Translations under genes and position numbers: made by a program
The notes under the pieces: generated by a model
Databases searched by the model: none
Seen by the model: only the letters and a program-made list of their open reading frames with translations
What the model was told of the DNA's origin: nothing
NCBI RefSeq assembly: GCF_900112705.1
Contig: NZ_FOMR01000002.1
Coordinates: 355,360-419,359 of the forward strand
Source: Lentibacillus persicus
GTDB lineage: Bacteria > Bacillota > Bacilli > Bacillales > Amphibacillaceae
DNA: 64,000 nucleotides
Direction of reading: 5' to 3'
In this document: piece after piece, positions 44,347 through 54,799 of the stretch
How the letters are laid out: every line of letters starts with the position of its first letter
Position numbering within the stretch: position 1 is the stretch's first letter

Positions 44347-45429
44347 TTATTTTTGAACTGCAGGGCGTGGTGCAAATTCGTCAAGTTGTTTCATGAAATT
44401 ATCGAATGTTGGTATATCCATTTGCTGGGCTGCATCAGACAGTGCAACTGCAGGGTCTGGATGGACCTCAGCCATGATACCATCAGCTCCAATAGCAACC
44501 GCTGCTTTAGCTGCAGGAAGGAGCAAATCTCTGCGTCCTGTTGAATGCGTTACATCAACCATAACAGGCAAGTGTGTTTCTTGTTTCAGAATTGGTACAG
44601 AGGAGATATCCAACGTATTGCGTGTAGCTTTCTCATAAGTACGAATACCGCGCTCACACAATATGATATCACCATTGCCGCGTGACATAATGTATTCTGC
44701 AGCATTAACAAATTCTGAAATTGTAGCTGACATACCGCGTTTCAAGAGAACCGGTTTATTCGTTTCACCGACAGCTTTTAAGAGTTCAAAGTTCTGCATA
44801 TTGCGGGCGCCAATTTGAATGACGTCAACATAGTCTAGCGCTTTTTCCACATGTTCCGGATTGACAATCTCACTGACAACGGCCAAGTCGTGTTCATCAG
44901 CGGCTTTTTTCAAAATTTCCAATCCTTCTACACCAAGACCCTGGAAATCATATGGGGACGTTCTTGGCTTAAATGCACCGCCGCGCAATAATTTAATGCC
45001 GTTGCGTTTCACAGCTTGTGCCACTTGAGCCACCTGCTCATAACTTTCGACTGAACATGGACCCATTACATGCTGCACACCACCGTTGCCAATCGCAGCA
45101 CCCTTAATGTCGATAATTGTATCGTCCGGTTTCTTCTTTCGTGAGACGAGTAGCGCTTTACGATGATCATCTTCTTGAAGCTCAAGACTAGCTTTAAAAA
45201 TTTCTTTAAAAATATGTTCAATGGTCGAGTTTTCAAATGGACCATCATTTTTGTCAGTCAGCTCGTTCAGCATTTTTCGCTCTCTTACCGGGTCATAACG
45301 GTTAATGCCTTGTTTTTCTTTTACTTCACCAATTTTCTGCACTGTTTCAGCGCGCTGGTTTATTAATTTTAATAGCTCCACATTAACATCATCCAGCTTT
45401 TCACGAAGACTTTCTAATTCTTTATTCAA
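44347..45429 (-). CDS. aroA: Bifunctional chorismate mutase / DAHP synthase
   Basis: First enzyme of the shikimate pathway, with a feedback-sensing chorismate mutase fused in front. Residues 1-90 are an AroQ-type mutase ([20 protein letters not shown]); residues 100-360 are the DAHP synthase barrel with [33 protein letters not shown] and [14 protein letters not shown]. Named aroA in B. subtilis (aroG elsewhere). The start is TTG after AGGAGGGG. 360 aa is the usual length. Confidence 0.96.
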   Translation of the reverse strand: MNKELESLREKLDDVNVELLKLINQRAETVQKIGEVKEKQGINRYDPVRERKMLNELTDKNDGPFENSTIEHIFKEIFKASLELQEDDHRKALLVSRKKKPDDTIIDIKGAAIGNGGVQHVMGPCSVESYEQVAQVAQAVKRNGIKLLRGGAFKPRTSPYDFQGLGVEGLEILKKAADEHDLAVVSEIVNPEHVEKALDYVDVIQIGARNMQNFELLKAVGETNKPVLLKRGMSATISEFVNAAEYIMSRGNGDIILCERGIRTYEKATRNTLDISSVPILKQETHLPVMVDVTHSTGRRDLLLPAAKAAVAIGADGIMAEVHPDPAVALSDAAQQMDIPTFDNFMKQLDEFAPRPAVQK

Positions 45430-45578
45430 TATGATCCCCTCCTGTTAGCATTCATATATTCTTGAAATTATATTAGGCATTATTATACATAAAAGTACAA
45501 CGTTTGTCACCCTTATAAATACAATTTTTAAAAAAAGGGCTATTCTCCTATTTTATTTACCATTGTTTCAGTATATCA

Positions 45579-45608
45579 AAAAAAGTCAGTGAGTACTCAC
45601 TGACTTTT
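45579..45608 (-). terminator. Terminator of ytxGH
   Basis: AAAAGTCAGTGAGT and ACTCACTGACTTTT form a perfect 28-bp palindrome with no loop bases beyond the turn; on the minus strand it is followed by TTTTTTTGATA. Confidence 0.85.
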
Positions 45609-45614
45609 AGCAAC

Positions 45615-46091
45615 TTATTTTGTTTCGGGTTTTTCGACTTCTGCCGCAGCTTCTTCCGCTGCCTCTTCTACTGCATCAGCGACAGCGTCGTTCGGTTCAT
45701 TGTTTTTTTTGCTCCACTTATCCTGAAGGTTCTGGCTCAGCTCCTGTGTTTTTTCCTGTGTTTTGCGGGAAAGTTGTGAAGTTGAATCCATCGCTTTTGT
45801 CCGCAAATCCGAACCTTTTAAATACGCTCTTTCTTTTAATTCAGAGCCTTTCGTATAAGCGGTATCTTTCAATTCGTTTCCTCTTTCAAGGGCAGTATTT
45901 CCCCACTCACCTGCACGGCCTTTTAACTGTATGGCACCGTCGTTAATATTGCTCCTGATTTCTCTTCCGGATTTTGGAGCAAGTAATAAAGCAGTGACAG
46001 CTCCCGCTATGGCACCCATAAGTGTTCCAATCATGAAATCCTTAGTATTAATGCTTGTTTCCTGATTGTTATTGCTGTTATCGTTTCCCAT
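45615..46091 (-). CDS. ytxH: General stress protein YtxH
   Basis: YtxH-family protein of 158 aa: an N-terminal membrane helix (GTLMGAIAGAVTALLLAPKSG) then a long amphipathic helical region with degenerate 11-residue repeats (ELKDTAYTKGSELKERAYLKG), like LEA-type stress proteins. The C-terminus is highly acidic (AVEEAAEEAAAEVEKPETK). In B. subtilis ytxGHJ is sigma-B and sigma-H controlled. It follows ytxG by 21 nt; ytxJ is missing here. Confidence 0.9.
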   Translation of the reverse strand: MGNDNSNNNQETSINTKDFMIGTLMGAIAGAVTALLLAPKSGREIRSNINDGAIQLKGRAGEWGNTALERGNELKDTAYTKGSELKERAYLKGSDLRTKAMDSTSQLSRKTQEKTQELSQNLQDKWSKKNNEPNDAVADAVEEAAEEAAAEVEKPETK

Positions 46092-46112
46092 TCCAATTCC
46101 TCCTCTTAAAAA

Positions 46113-46520
46113 TTATTTATTTTTTTTCTTTTTCCAAAATTCCACAGCCGAATTCCCCCATTTAAGAACTTCGGCAACTTTCTCCTGATTTTTTGATGCA
46201 GCACTTGAAATACTGGTAGACAGCTTTCTCAGTGATTCATTCAATTCATTGACAGTATTGCCGACACTTTTAATACCATCAAACAGGATATTCAGCTTGT
46301 CCGACTTTTGATTAACGTCGTCAGCAAGACTGTTCGTTTTCTCAAGCAACTCAGTCGTTTCTGATGTGACGCCTTGCATTTGTGACTCAAGATTCTCCAA
46401 TGTGCTGGAAACATTATCCATCGTTCGCTGTGCTGCCTTCAGCGTGATAACAACATAGACAACGAGTACTGCAAGGGCAGCAGCAGCAATAATAGCAGCT
46501 ATGTACAATAAAATCTCCAT
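46113..46520 (-). CDS. ytxG: DUF948 general stress protein YtxG
   Basis: A 135-aa DUF948 protein: N-terminal membrane helix (about 4-25, IAAIIAAAALAVLVVYVVI) then a coiled coil up to about residue 115 and a basic end (EFWKKKKNK). First gene of the ytxGH operon. The likely role is in stress adaptation at the membrane; molecular function unknown. Confidence 0.9.
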   Translation of the reverse strand: MEILLYIAAIIAAAALAVLVVYVVITLKAAQRTMDNVSSTLENLESQMQGVTSETTELLEKTNSLADDVNQKSDKLNILFDGIKSVGNTVNELNESLRKLSTSISSAASKNQEKVAEVLKWGNSAVEFWKKKKNK

Positions 46521-46749
46521 TGCCTGATCAACTCCTTCGATTAGGGCATATTTAAATAAGCGATGTGTTGCAGTGGATTACAAATAATGAGCCCGGATTA
46601 AGTATCTTTACTTTATATTCCCCAAATAACATTGTGTAAACGTCAATTCAGTTTAACAATCGGCCGAATTCGCTCATACACCTATTATATTTATACTATA
46701 ACGGATTTTAACAATAATTTCGACAGCTATGGTGAAAAAATATATTTAT

Positions 46750-46781
46750 GAAAAAAGAGCCAAGATATAGTTGACTCTTTT
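46750..46781 (-). terminator. Terminator of murC
   Basis: On the minus strand AGAGTCAA and TTGGCTCT form a stem (one G-U pair) followed by TTTTTTC. Confidence 0.7.
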
Positions 46782-46782
46782 T

Positions 46783-48108
46783 CTACGCTTTTTTAATTTG
46801 CTCATAATTGACATAATCAAGCTCATTTTCATAGGCGGCCTGAAATTTCTGGATATCGCCTGCACCCATGAATAACAGCACGCTGTCAGCATGTTCTGCT
46901 AATACGTTCGTATGGGACAGATCTAATATGGCGCTGTCATCCACCAATTTCTGTAAATCCTCGATTGTTAATTTGCCGCTTTCTTCTCTGGCCGAGCCAA
47001 AAATATCACACAAATAGACCTTGTCAGCCAGGTTTAAGCTCTCTGCAAAATCCTGCAGAAATGTTTTGGTACGTGTGTACGTATGCGGCTGAAATATAGC
47101 CACTACAGGTTTGTTCAGATATTTTTTCCGTGCTGTTTCAATCGTTGCTGTTATTTCACGCGGATGGTGAGCATAATCATCTACCAGGATTTGATTTCCA
47201 ACCGATTTCTCAGTGAAGCGTCGTTTAACACCTTCAAACGATTCGAGTGCTCTTAGCTTCTGAGCTTTTATATCTTCATAATGGCAAATGGCAACAACTG
47301 AGAGAGCATTCAATACGTGATGGTCCCCATACATCGGAATCCTGAATGTATCATAATACGTATTGCGCACGAATACATCAAACTCCGTGCCATATTCAGT
47401 TTCAGTTACGTTTTGTGCCTGAAAATCGTTGGTGCTTGAAAAACCATAATAGACAACCGGCACTTTCGCTTGAATTTGCTGAAGTTGTTCATCATCTCCA
47501 CAGGCAATGATGCCTTTTTTCACTTGGTCTGCCATCGATTGAAACGCGTTAAAAACATCATCAATACTTGTAAAATAGTCCGGATGATCAAAATCAATAT
47601 TGGTCATTATCGCATAATCAGGTTCATAGCTTAAAAAATGGCGCCGGTATTCACAAGCCTCAAACACGAAATATTTGCTGTCAACATGTCCTTTTCCTGT
47701 ACCATCACCTATTAAATAAGAGATTGGATATGATTGATCGAGAACATGCGCCAGCAAACCTGTCGTAGATGTTTTGCCATGTGCACCTGTAACTGCAATA
47801 CTTGTATATTGCTTGAGCCATTCACCTAAAAAATCATGATATCTGTAAAACGTTAAACCTTGTTTTTTTGCTTCTTTAATTTCAGGGTGATTATCTGAAA
47901 AAGCGTTACCCGCTATGATCGTATAGCCTTCTTCGATGTTTTCTTCTGAAAAAGGGAGTATAGGAATGTCTTTTTCCTCTAATGCTTTTTGTGTAAAAAA
48001 ATACTTATCAATATCAGAGCCCTGCACCTTCTCCCCCGAGTCGTGCAGGATATGAGCGAGTGAACTCATTCCGGTTCCCTTAATACCAATAAAATGGTAA
48101 GCTGTCAT
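46783..48108 (-). CDS. murC: UDP-N-acetylmuramate--L-alanine ligase
   Basis: Adds the first residue of the peptidoglycan stem peptide. The 441-aa protein has the Mur ligase order: N-terminal Rossmann part ([17 protein letters not shown]), ATP loop [17 protein letters not shown], the central [10 protein letters not shown] motif, and the C-terminal domain. ATG with GGAGG. Located between sftA and ytxG as in B. subtilis. Confidence 0.97.
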   Translation of the reverse strand: MTAYHFIGIKGTGMSSLAHILHDSGEKVQGSDIDKYFFTQKALEEKDIPILPFSEENIEEGYTIIAGNAFSDNHPEIKEAKKQGLTFYRYHDFLGEWLKQYTSIAVTGAHGKTSTTGLLAHVLDQSYPISYLIGDGTGKGHVDSKYFVFEACEYRRHFLSYEPDYAIMTNIDFDHPDYFTSIDDVFNAFQSMADQVKKGIIACGDDEQLQQIQAKVPVVYYGFSSTNDFQAQNVTETEYGTEFDVFVRNTYYDTFRIPMYGDHHVLNALSVVAICHYEDIKAQKLRALESFEGVKRRFTEKSVGNQILVDDYAHHPREITATIETARKKYLNKPVVAIFQPHTYTRTKTFLQDFAESLNLADKVYLCDIFGSAREESGKLTIEDLQKLVDDSAILDLSHTNVLAEHADSVLLFMGAGDIQKFQAAYENELDYVNYEQIKKA

Positions 48109-48380
48109 AAAAATGAACCTCCAAATTTATATCCGTCTAACTGAACGATTTATTAATTCCAAATCTGCCATTTTGACATTATAGCAAATATTAATGAAGA
48201 ATAAAATTACTGACCGGGAATTTGTAAAGTTTCATTGTTTACAAATTAAATCTGACCGCTTTTACGTCATTATATACATTAATGGGCAAGGATGTTCTTC
48301 ATTGCAGCAACTTTGAAACACGGCCTTTCAGCGAATTGCTTCTATCCCATAATATATAAACCAGCTCTGGCAAGCAAGTA

Positions 48381-50582
48381 TTAGTTATCCAATTGTCCGG
48401 ACGATATTAACACATCGCGTGGTTTACTTCCGTTCTGTGTGCCGATGACCCCCATGTTTTCCATCGCATCCATCAACCTTGCAGCCCGATTGTAACCAAT
48501 TTTAAAATGACGCTGAATCAATGAAGTACTGGCACTGTTTTGCTCGATGACAAAGTCAATGGCATCCTCCAGCAATTCATCCGACTCTTCCTCTTTTGTC
48601 ACATCCTGCAGCAATTGTTCCTGTTCAAAAGCATAATCCGGTTCTGCTTGAGAACGCGCGTATTCGGTTACACGCTCGATTTCCTCATCCGAGACAAAAG
48701 CCCCCTGAAGCCTTATGCTTTTGCCAGCCCCGTTTTCTATGAACAGCATATCGCCTTTTCCAAGAAGCTTTTCAGCTCCCCCCGTATCAATTATTGTTTT
48801 TGAATCAACTTGCGACGATACACTGAAAGCGATTCGGGTCGGTATATTTGCTTTAATTAAGCCAGTGATAACGTCAACAGACGGGCGCTGTGTGGCCAGC
48901 AATAGATGTATACCGCACGCACGGGCTTTCTGAGCAATCCGACTGATGGAATCCTCAACATCCTGTGGCGCAACCATCATCAAATCAGCAAGTTCGTCAA
49001 TGACAATGACAATGAAGGGCATTTTGTCTTCGGTTCGACCTTGTTTTGTCATATTTTGGTTAAAACGCTCAATATCACGGACACCTTCTTGGACGAAAGA
49101 ATCGTAGCGTTTTTCCATTTCTTTAACCGCCCATTTTAAAGCAGCCGTCGCCGCCTTCACATCGGTAATTACCGGTGATATAAGGTGCGGAATCCCATTG
49201 TACGGTGCTAATTCAACCATTTTCGGATCGATAAGCATAAATTTGACTTCTTCATAATCAGCTTTATACAAAAGACTGAGCAATATTGTATTGATACAGA
49301 CACTTTTTCCCGATCCGGTTGCACCGGCAATCAGCCCGTGTGGCATCTTTTGAATATTTGTTACAAGCGGATCGCCTTCAATACTCAGACCCAGCCCTAT
49401 CGTTAAAGGGGACGTGCTTGATTGAAAGGTATCTTTCTCAAATATTTCCTGCAGGCTGACCGTCTGTGGATGCTTATTTGGAATCTCGATACCAATCGTG
49501 TGTTTTCCCGGAATTGGCGCTTCAATCCGTATGTCTTTTGCTGCCAGGCTTAATTTAAGGTCATCGCTGAGATTTTTAATTTTGCTCACTTTAACGCCTG
49601 GTTCAGGCTGCACTTCAAACCGTGTAACAGAAGGGCCTTGTGTGACATTAACTACTGTGGCACGGACATTGAAGTGCTTTAACGTTTTTTCCAGAAGCTG
49701 CTTTTGGTTTTGCATCCATAATTTATCCTGCTCTGTTTTCTCCTCGGGATCATTTAATAAATGATAAGGGAATGGATTCTTTTTTTGAACTTCCGTTTTA
49801 CTTGGTTTATCGCGACCTCCTGTTTGCTCACGGAACGATTTTTTTCGCTGAGCGTAATTTCTTTTATCATTTGCTGACATCAAGACATTAAATGGCGGTG
49901 TTACCGAACCTGATTTATCTTTCTTTTCTTGCTTTTGCCTGTTCGGACGCGATTTCCTCGCCCTCGCATGTTCCGGTGTTGGTCTTTCAGCAGCTTCAGA
50001 TGCATTTTGTTTAGCAGGTGCGTTATTGGACGGGACAGGATTTTCCGGTGCTGCACTTGCCGTTGGTGTTTCATCGTTTTTGGTGAATGTCGTGTCAGCT
50101 TCCGCTTTTTCCTCTGTTGCTGCGATTTCCTTTTCAGCTGACAACGCTTCATTATGGTCCTGCTTTCGTTTGTATGCCGGTATATCCTCAATTGGTGATT
50201 CCTTTTTTTGAAAACCATACACCGGTGATGGCACATCGCTTGGTTTAAACGGCTCCTTTGAATCAGGTATTTCGATTTTGCGAATTCCCTGAGATTCTTG
50301 ATTGTCTGTGTGGTTGACATCACGAGGATATACAGGATTCGGCTGGTTGTTTTCTTTTACTGTTTTTCGCTGGTATGCCGGTATATCGGTTGATTCCTTT
50401 TGCCGCGGTTTATCCGGGATGACAGGAAATCGAAAAGGCCTCTCAGCAGGGTATTGATAGGTTATTCGTGTATGGATGTTCTGATTGCCATTAACAGGTT
50501 TTTCAGCGTGTTTAACATCCTCTTCTTCTTCCTTTTCCTCAAAAAAGAACCGGCTGAGTTTTTCTTTCCAACGACCCCACAT
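48381..50582 (-). CDS. sftA: DNA translocase SftA (FtsK/SpoIIIE family)
   Basis: A cytosolic FtsK-type motor that clears DNA from the closing septum. The 733-aa protein has no membrane helix. Residues 1-250 are a polar, low-complexity linker with repeated 'IPAYxRK' motifs (DIPAYQRKTV, EDIPAYKRKQ). The motor follows with Walker A GATGSGKSVCINTIL and Walker B IVIVIDELADLMM. The C-terminal gamma winged helix (STSLIQRHFKIGYNRAARLM) reads KOPS-like sequences. It is shorter than B. subtilis SftA (about 950 aa), the loss being in the linker. Confidence 0.95.
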   Translation of the reverse strand: MWGRWKEKLSRFFFEEKEEEEDVKHAEKPVNGNQNIHTRITYQYPAERPFRFPVIPDKPRQKESTDIPAYQRKTVKENNQPNPVYPRDVNHTDNQESQGIRKIEIPDSKEPFKPSDVPSPVYGFQKKESPIEDIPAYKRKQDHNEALSAEKEIAATEEKAEADTTFTKNDETPTASAAPENPVPSNNAPAKQNASEAAERPTPEHARARKSRPNRQKQEKKDKSGSVTPPFNVLMSANDKRNYAQRKKSFREQTGGRDKPSKTEVQKKNPFPYHLLNDPEEKTEQDKLWMQNQKQLLEKTLKHFNVRATVVNVTQGPSVTRFEVQPEPGVKVSKIKNLSDDLKLSLAAKDIRIEAPIPGKHTIGIEIPNKHPQTVSLQEIFEKDTFQSSTSPLTIGLGLSIEGDPLVTNIQKMPHGLIAGATGSGKSVCINTILLSLLYKADYEEVKFMLIDPKMVELAPYNGIPHLISPVITDVKAATAALKWAVKEMEKRYDSFVQEGVRDIERFNQNMTKQGRTEDKMPFIVIVIDELADLMMVAPQDVEDSISRIAQKARACGIHLLLATQRPSVDVITGLIKANIPTRIAFSVSSQVDSKTIIDTGGAEKLLGKGDMLFIENGAGKSIRLQGAFVSDEEIERVTEYARSQAEPDYAFEQEQLLQDVTKEEESDELLEDAIDFVIEQNSASTSLIQRHFKIGYNRAARLMDAMENMGVIGTQNGSKPRDVLISSGQLDN

Positions 50583-50712
50583 ATGTATTCACTCATTTCT
50601 TTATAATTCAAGTAATATCATTTTAGCAGTTTTTTAGTGAAATTGTAATGAACCGTGTGTTCTCATATGTTTGCACATATTCGCTACAGCCTCGTTTAAG
50701 GATTTTCATTAA

Positions 50713-50752
50713 AAAACAACCCGTGTCAATCGACAAAGGTTGTTTTTGTTTT
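50713..50752 (-). terminator. Terminator of ytpQR
   Basis: On the minus strand AACAACCTTTGTC pairs with GACACGGGTTGTT, with TTTTTT following. Confidence 0.8.
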
Positions 50753-51353
50753 AAAACTCAAATGGCTCACCTGTTTTATATGTGTCATCCAGCACATAAA
50801 TTCCTTTCTCCTCAGGTGCATCAGGAAGACCCAATTCTTTTTGTGAGCATATCATACCGTTCGATGGGGTGCCACGTAATTTTGTCGGTTTAATCTTCAT
50901 TCCACCGGGCATGACAGCTCCAACTTTTGCCACCACTACTTTCTGTCCTTTATCAACATTCGGAGCGCCGCATACAATCTGCAGTTGCTCATCCCCTGTA
51001 TCAACCTGGCAGACACTTAATTTATCAGCATCTTCATGCTGGGACTTTTCAACGACATGACCGACAACAAACTTCGGACTTAAATCAAAATCCAGCACAT
51101 CATCCAGCCCATTTTGATTGAAAGCCTGTTTCATTTGATCAAGCATTTCTTCCGTCATACTGATTTTCCCATTTCCACTAAGGTTAAAGTATGAGGAAGC
51201 TTTAAAAATGTTATAGCCGATAACATTTCCCTGGCTATTTTTTATTTTCGTAATATCACCATAGTTGTCATGGGTGACCTTGTACCGATTTTCGTCCTCA
51301 ATTGGTATTATCAAAACGTCCCCTATTCCTGTTTGATTGTAAAATACATCCAT
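50751..51353 (-). CDS. ytpR: YtpR, tRNA-binding domain protein
   Basis: A 200-aa protein with a DUF4479 N-terminal part (1-90) and a C-terminal EMAP/Arc1p-like tRNA-binding OB fold (about 92-195: [20 protein letters not shown], then VCGAPNV and [12 protein letters not shown]), like the N-terminus of PheT. The role is unknown; RNA binding is likely from the fold. It forms an operon with ytpQ upstream (16-nt gap). Confidence 0.94.
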   Translation of the reverse strand: MDVFYNQTGIGDVLIIPIEDENRYKVTHDNYGDITKIKNSQGNVIGYNIFKASSYFNLSGNGKISMTEEMLDQMKQAFNQNGLDDVLDFDLSPKFVVGHVVEKSQHEDADKLSVCQVDTGDEQLQIVCGAPNVDKGQKVVVAKVGAVMPGGMKIKPTKLRGTPSNGMICSQKELGLPDAPEEKGIYVLDDTYKTGEPFEF

Positions 51354-51369
51354 CGTGTTTCATTCCTTT

Positions 51370-52176
51370 CTATTTCTTTTCAGGTCGGTTTTTCGCAAGT
51401 ATAAAGACTGGTTCCAGTGTTTTATTTTCATAAATAAATGAGAGTGATGTGATTGGAATCCGCCCTTCCGCAAAAAATTTCATCGTCATTTGTGCCAATA
51501 TGTCATATCCTGCCTTATTTTGAATATCAGCAAAAATCAACACATCCTGATGCGGGACAGCGACCGCTAACTCACCTTTCGTATTGGCCAGCATTTCTTC
51601 AAGAAGCGCTTCATTTAAGATGCGGCTGGCGTCATAGCCGTCCTGGGACGCGATAAAATAAAAGTCATTATCAGCAACAGTGTCTTTTTTATAGTCGTTT
51701 TTTAAAGATCGGACATTGAACGTGGCGATTTCATCCATTCGTTCCTGGCTCCAGCCCTCTTCTGCGAGCATCGACTCATCGATCAACTGATAGGACTTCC
51801 CCAAATCCAACGCATAATAAACGCGCGTTTCTGCCGTGTGGTCTTTATAGATAAGCTTTTTGCCGCCTTTTGTTTCGGTGGTAAATGAGGTTGCACGGAT
51901 AACCGGAAAAATGTTTTTCTCCATCCCGGACAAATGATGGTCTTCATGCATAATTTTTAATGCTTCTGAGACATGTTCTTCGAGGTTATCAATTGCTGCT
52001 TCACCACGCTCATTATACTTAGAAACAACATTCGGCAGTGTGATGGTCATCCCCTGGCCTGTATCTTTCCATTCAATGCGAAATGTATCTTTATCACGAT
52101 TGTAGGATGTTTTGTAATTTTCGTTCGCCAACCGCTCTTGGAGTATTTTTTTCATTTTTAAACTTGTCATTTTCAT
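51370..52176 (-). CDS. ytpQ: DUF1444 protein YtpQ
   Basis: A 268-aa DUF1444 protein, soluble, with no catalytic motif I can recognise. Length and place fit B. subtilis YtpQ. The start at 52176 has GGAGA ten bases upstream; ATG 52170 is an alternative. It is first in the ytpQR pair. In B. subtilis ytpP (thioredoxin-like) lies just upstream; here only a possible remnant remains. Confidence 0.9.
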   Translation of the reverse strand: MKMTSLKMKKILQERLANENYKTSYNRDKDTFRIEWKDTGQGMTITLPNVVSKYNERGEAAIDNLEEHVSEALKIMHEDHHLSGMEKNIFPVIRATSFTTETKGGKKLIYKDHTAETRVYYALDLGKSYQLIDESMLAEEGWSQERMDEIATFNVRSLKNDYKKDTVADNDFYFIASQDGYDASRILNEALLEEMLANTKGELAVAVPHQDVLIFADIQNKAGYDILAQMTMKFFAEGRIPITSLSFIYENKTLEPVFILAKNRPEKK

Positions 52177-52193
52177 CCTTCAGGTCTCTCCTT

Positions 52194-52309
52194 TTATGAG
52201 CTGACTTTATCCATGATTCCCATTAACTCCTCTTTCCAGCGGATAATACTGCGATCACGTTTTCAGCTTTTATAATATCGGATAATTGTTTTTCTGTTTC
52301 AGTTGGTTT
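52194..52309 (-). pseudogene. Possible remnant of the thioredoxin-like gene ytpP
   Basis: On the minus strand one frame reads KQLSDIIKAENVIAVLSAG before a stop, resembling the N-terminal strand of a thioredoxin up to the place where W-C-x-x-C should follow. Another frame continues WKEELMGIMDKVSS and a stop, like a C-terminal helix. The catalytic centre is missing. The identity rests on this short similarity and on ytpP lying here in B. subtilis. The rest of the 52177-52497 gap shows nothing else. Confidence 0.3.
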
Positions 52310-52497
52310 CCTCTTAGAATATCACTACTTGCTAATGCCTATCATATCCTTGATTCACTATGTTTTCAATCATCCTGCTGTCCATGTTTCATGCTTAGAT
52401 ATCTTTTCCAATAATACAGTTACGATTGTTTTTTGTTTGCGTTGGCCGCCAAAACAGGTAAGATAGAATCAGATACATTATTATGGGAGGAATTTTA

Positions 52498-52938
52498 ATG
52501 GAACTAACCGTCTATCTGGCAGGTCAAATCCATGATGATTGGCGCGAGGAGCTGAAATCAAAAGCAAAAGAGAAAGAGCTTCCTCTGACGTTTGTTGCAC
52601 CACAGACAAACCACGATCGTTCCGACAATGTAGGGGAAGACATTCTTGGCCAGCAGCCGGGAAATGTGTATAAAGACGATGCGGCATCTGGTATAAATAA
52701 TTTGCGTACCGAAGTACTGATGCAAAAATCAGACGTCGTTATTGCACTATTCGGCGAAAAATATAAGCAGTGGAATACGGCCATGGATGCCAGCGCAGCC
52801 ATGACGATGGGTAAACCTACGATTCTCGTACGACCTGAGTCACTCATTCACCCACTGAAAGAACTTTCCAATAAAGCAAATGTTACGGTGGAAACCATTG
52901 ATCAGGCACTTGATGTATTAAACTACATTTATGAATGA
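52498..52938 (+). CDS. ytoQ: YtoQ family protein
   Basis: A 146-aa protein of the YtoQ family, related in fold to nucleoside 2-deoxyribosyltransferases (MELTVYLAGQIHDDWREEL at the start, SDVVIALFGEKYKQWNTAMD near 82-101). The function is unknown. ATG 52498 has GGGAGG upstream. Convergent with the DUF84 gene, with a palindromic repeat between. Confidence 0.9.
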   Translation: MELTVYLAGQIHDDWREELKSKAKEKELPLTFVAPQTNHDRSDNVGEDILGQQPGNVYKDDAASGINNLRTEVLMQKSDVVIALFGEKYKQWNTAMDASAAMTMGKPTILVRPESLIHPLKELSNKANVTVETIDQALDVLNYIYE

Positions 52939-52966
52939 AAAAGCCAAGCCATAAGCGATTAACTAA

Positions 52967-53053
52967 AAGAAAAGGCGAACGATTGTTAAAAGGAAAAGCG
53001 GAGCCACTCAGTAAAATTGCGTCGCTAATCCTCTTTATCGTTCGTCTTTTATA
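52967..53053. repeat. ~87-bp imperfect palindrome, copy 2
   Basis: AAAAGGCGAACGAT (52970-52983) pairs with ATCGTTCGTCTTTT (53037-53050), one mismatch. Inside are GGAAAAGCGGAG and CGCTAATCC. It shares the ends AAAAGrCGAAC / GTTCGTCTTT and the inner GGAnnAGCGGAG with the element at 38801-38894. Confidence 0.7.
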
Positions 53054-53057
53054 TTGA

Positions 53058-53564
53058 TTATGTGCGTTGCCAATATTCCCACTGTCCGTGCAATAGCTTA
53101 ACGACATGTGTAAACATGTCCTGCCTGGAAATACGGTCATTCGTAAAGATACCAATTGCACCCTCTTTTTTCCGCACATTTTTCCTTTTTGCATAGCCAT
53201 CCATGATGTCCCCAAGCTCGACGCCTTTCAGCAATTCCTGTTCAATCTCTTTCGGCAGCAAAACTCGTGCACCGGCAGCAGTAAAACGTGTATTCTCCCG
53301 GGTAATCAGCGAGCCCCAATTACATAGGTAAAGATCTTCTCCTACGTACATTACACCGCCTTCCAGCCCAATGCTGAGATCTGCAGGGACTGTTTTCAAG
53401 CTTCCGGCAGCCCGGTTTATGGCGCCTTCCCTTGTTTCCTGGTCCGAAAATGGCTGACTCCTGACTAAAGAAGGTACATCGGCAGGACTCACCTCGTCCT
53501 TTGTAAAAACTGCTTTCACTGCTGCAATCTTCGCTGGATTACCGGATCCAATTACAATTCGCAT
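53058..53564 (-). CDS. DUF84 family inosine/xanthosine triphosphatase
   Basis: A 168-aa protein of the YjjX/DUF84 fold that removes ITP and XTP from the nucleotide pool. Seen motifs: VIGSGNPAKIAAVKAVF (start), FSDQETREGAINRA, DLSIGLEGGVMY and KKEGAIGIFTNDRISR. It starts 9 nt after the ytoP stop, same strand, so the two form an operon. Confidence 0.92.
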   Translation of the reverse strand: MRIVIGSGNPAKIAAVKAVFTKDEVSPADVPSLVRSQPFSDQETREGAINRAAGSLKTVPADLSIGLEGGVMYVGEDLYLCNWGSLITRENTRFTAAGARVLLPKEIEQELLKGVELGDIMDGYAKRKNVRKKEGAIGIFTNDRISRQDMFTHVVKLLHGQWEYWQRT

Positions 53565-53573
53565 ATGCTAACG

Positions 53574-54638
53574 TTATTTCGCTTTAATTGAGTCAACTGT
53601 ACTTTGATCCGTTGACTTCACTAATTTGAGCAGTAATTCTTTGGCCGCCTCATAATCATCAACATGAATGATTGATGAAGACGTATGGATGTAGCGTGAA
53701 CAAATGCCAACAACCGCTGATGGCACACCACTATTGGACAAATGAACGCTGCCGGCATCCGTGCCGCCCTGTGAAACGAAGAACTGATAAGGAATATTAC
53801 CCGATTCTGCTGTATCCAGAATAAATTCGCGCATGCCGCGATGTGTAATCATTGTCTGATCAAAAACCCGCAGCAAAGCCCCTTTGCCCAACTGGCCGAA
53901 CTCCTGATCGTCACCCGACATGTCGTTAGCTGGTGAGGCGTCAAGCGCATAAAAGATATCCGGCTCAATCATGTTGGCAGCCACTTTAGCACCTCGGAGT
54001 CCTACTTCTTCCTGAACGGTTGCACCCGAGTAAAGCTGGTTCGGGACTTTTTCGCCCTGCAGTTCTTTTAATAATTCAACTGAAAGTCCACAGCCATAAC
54101 GATTATCCCACGCTTTTGCCATGATTTTTTTCTCATTGGCCATCGGTGTGAACGGACAAATCGGCACAATCGATTGTCCCGGTTTAATACCTATTTTGGC
54201 TGCATCATCTTTGTCGTCGGCGCCAATGTCAATCAGCATATCTTTTGTATCCATCGGCTTTTTACGCTGCTCAGGTGATAGGTTATGCGGTGGAATTGAC
54301 CCGATTACACCGACCACTGGGCCGTTATCAGTCATAATTTGCACGCGCTGGGCAAGCAGTACCTGGCTCCACCAGCCACCCAATGTTTGGAATCGAATCA
54401 TGCCATTTTTAGTAATTTGGGTGACCATAAACCCAACTTCATCCATATGACCTGCAACCATGACGCGTGGTCCATCACCTTTTTTTACGCCAAACACACC
54501 GCCCAGGTTATCTTGTATAAGCTCATCAGAGTACTTCTCAAGTTCTGCGCGCATAAATTTCCTGACAGCATGCTCATTCCCTGGTGCACCTTGTAATTCC
54601 GTAAGATTTTTAAATAAATCCATCGTTTCCTGATTCAT
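53574..54638 (-). CDS. ytoP: M42 family glutamyl/aminopeptidase YtoP
   Basis: Metal-dependent aminopeptidase with the M42 fold. Metal ligands: [12 protein letters not shown] (His, Asp), [12 protein letters not shown] (Asp), [11 protein letters not shown] (Glu-Glu) and [10 protein letters not shown] (Asp). The C-terminal histidine lies in [11 protein letters not shown]. From ATG 54638 (GGAGGG upstream) it is 354 aa, close to the family length. Upstream of the DUF84 gene in an operon. Confidence 0.95.
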   Translation of the reverse strand: MNQETMDLFKNLTELQGAPGNEHAVRKFMRAELEKYSDELIQDNLGGVFGVKKGDGPRVMVAGHMDEVGFMVTQITKNGMIRFQTLGGWWSQVLLAQRVQIMTDNGPVVGVIGSIPPHNLSPEQRKKPMDTKDMLIDIGADDKDDAAKIGIKPGQSIVPICPFTPMANEKKIMAKAWDNRYGCGLSVELLKELQGEKVPNQLYSGATVQEEVGLRGAKVAANMIEPDIFYALDASPANDMSGDDQEFGQLGKGALLRVFDQTMITHRGMREFILDTAESGNIPYQFFVSQGGTDAGSVHLSNSGVPSAVVGICSRYIHTSSSIIHVDDYEAAKELLLKLVKSTDQSTVDSIKAK

Positions 54639-54799
54639 CTGCGTTCCCTCCACCTAATTATGTAATAAGTTCAGTATAACGGAAAACAGTGACATCTTTC
54701 CAGCAAACAATGGTGTAACGGTTTTTATTTCAGTTGCTTTCCGTTATAATAACAGTAGCGTGTAGAAATTGTTTAATAATTATTGAAGAGGTGACAGAA

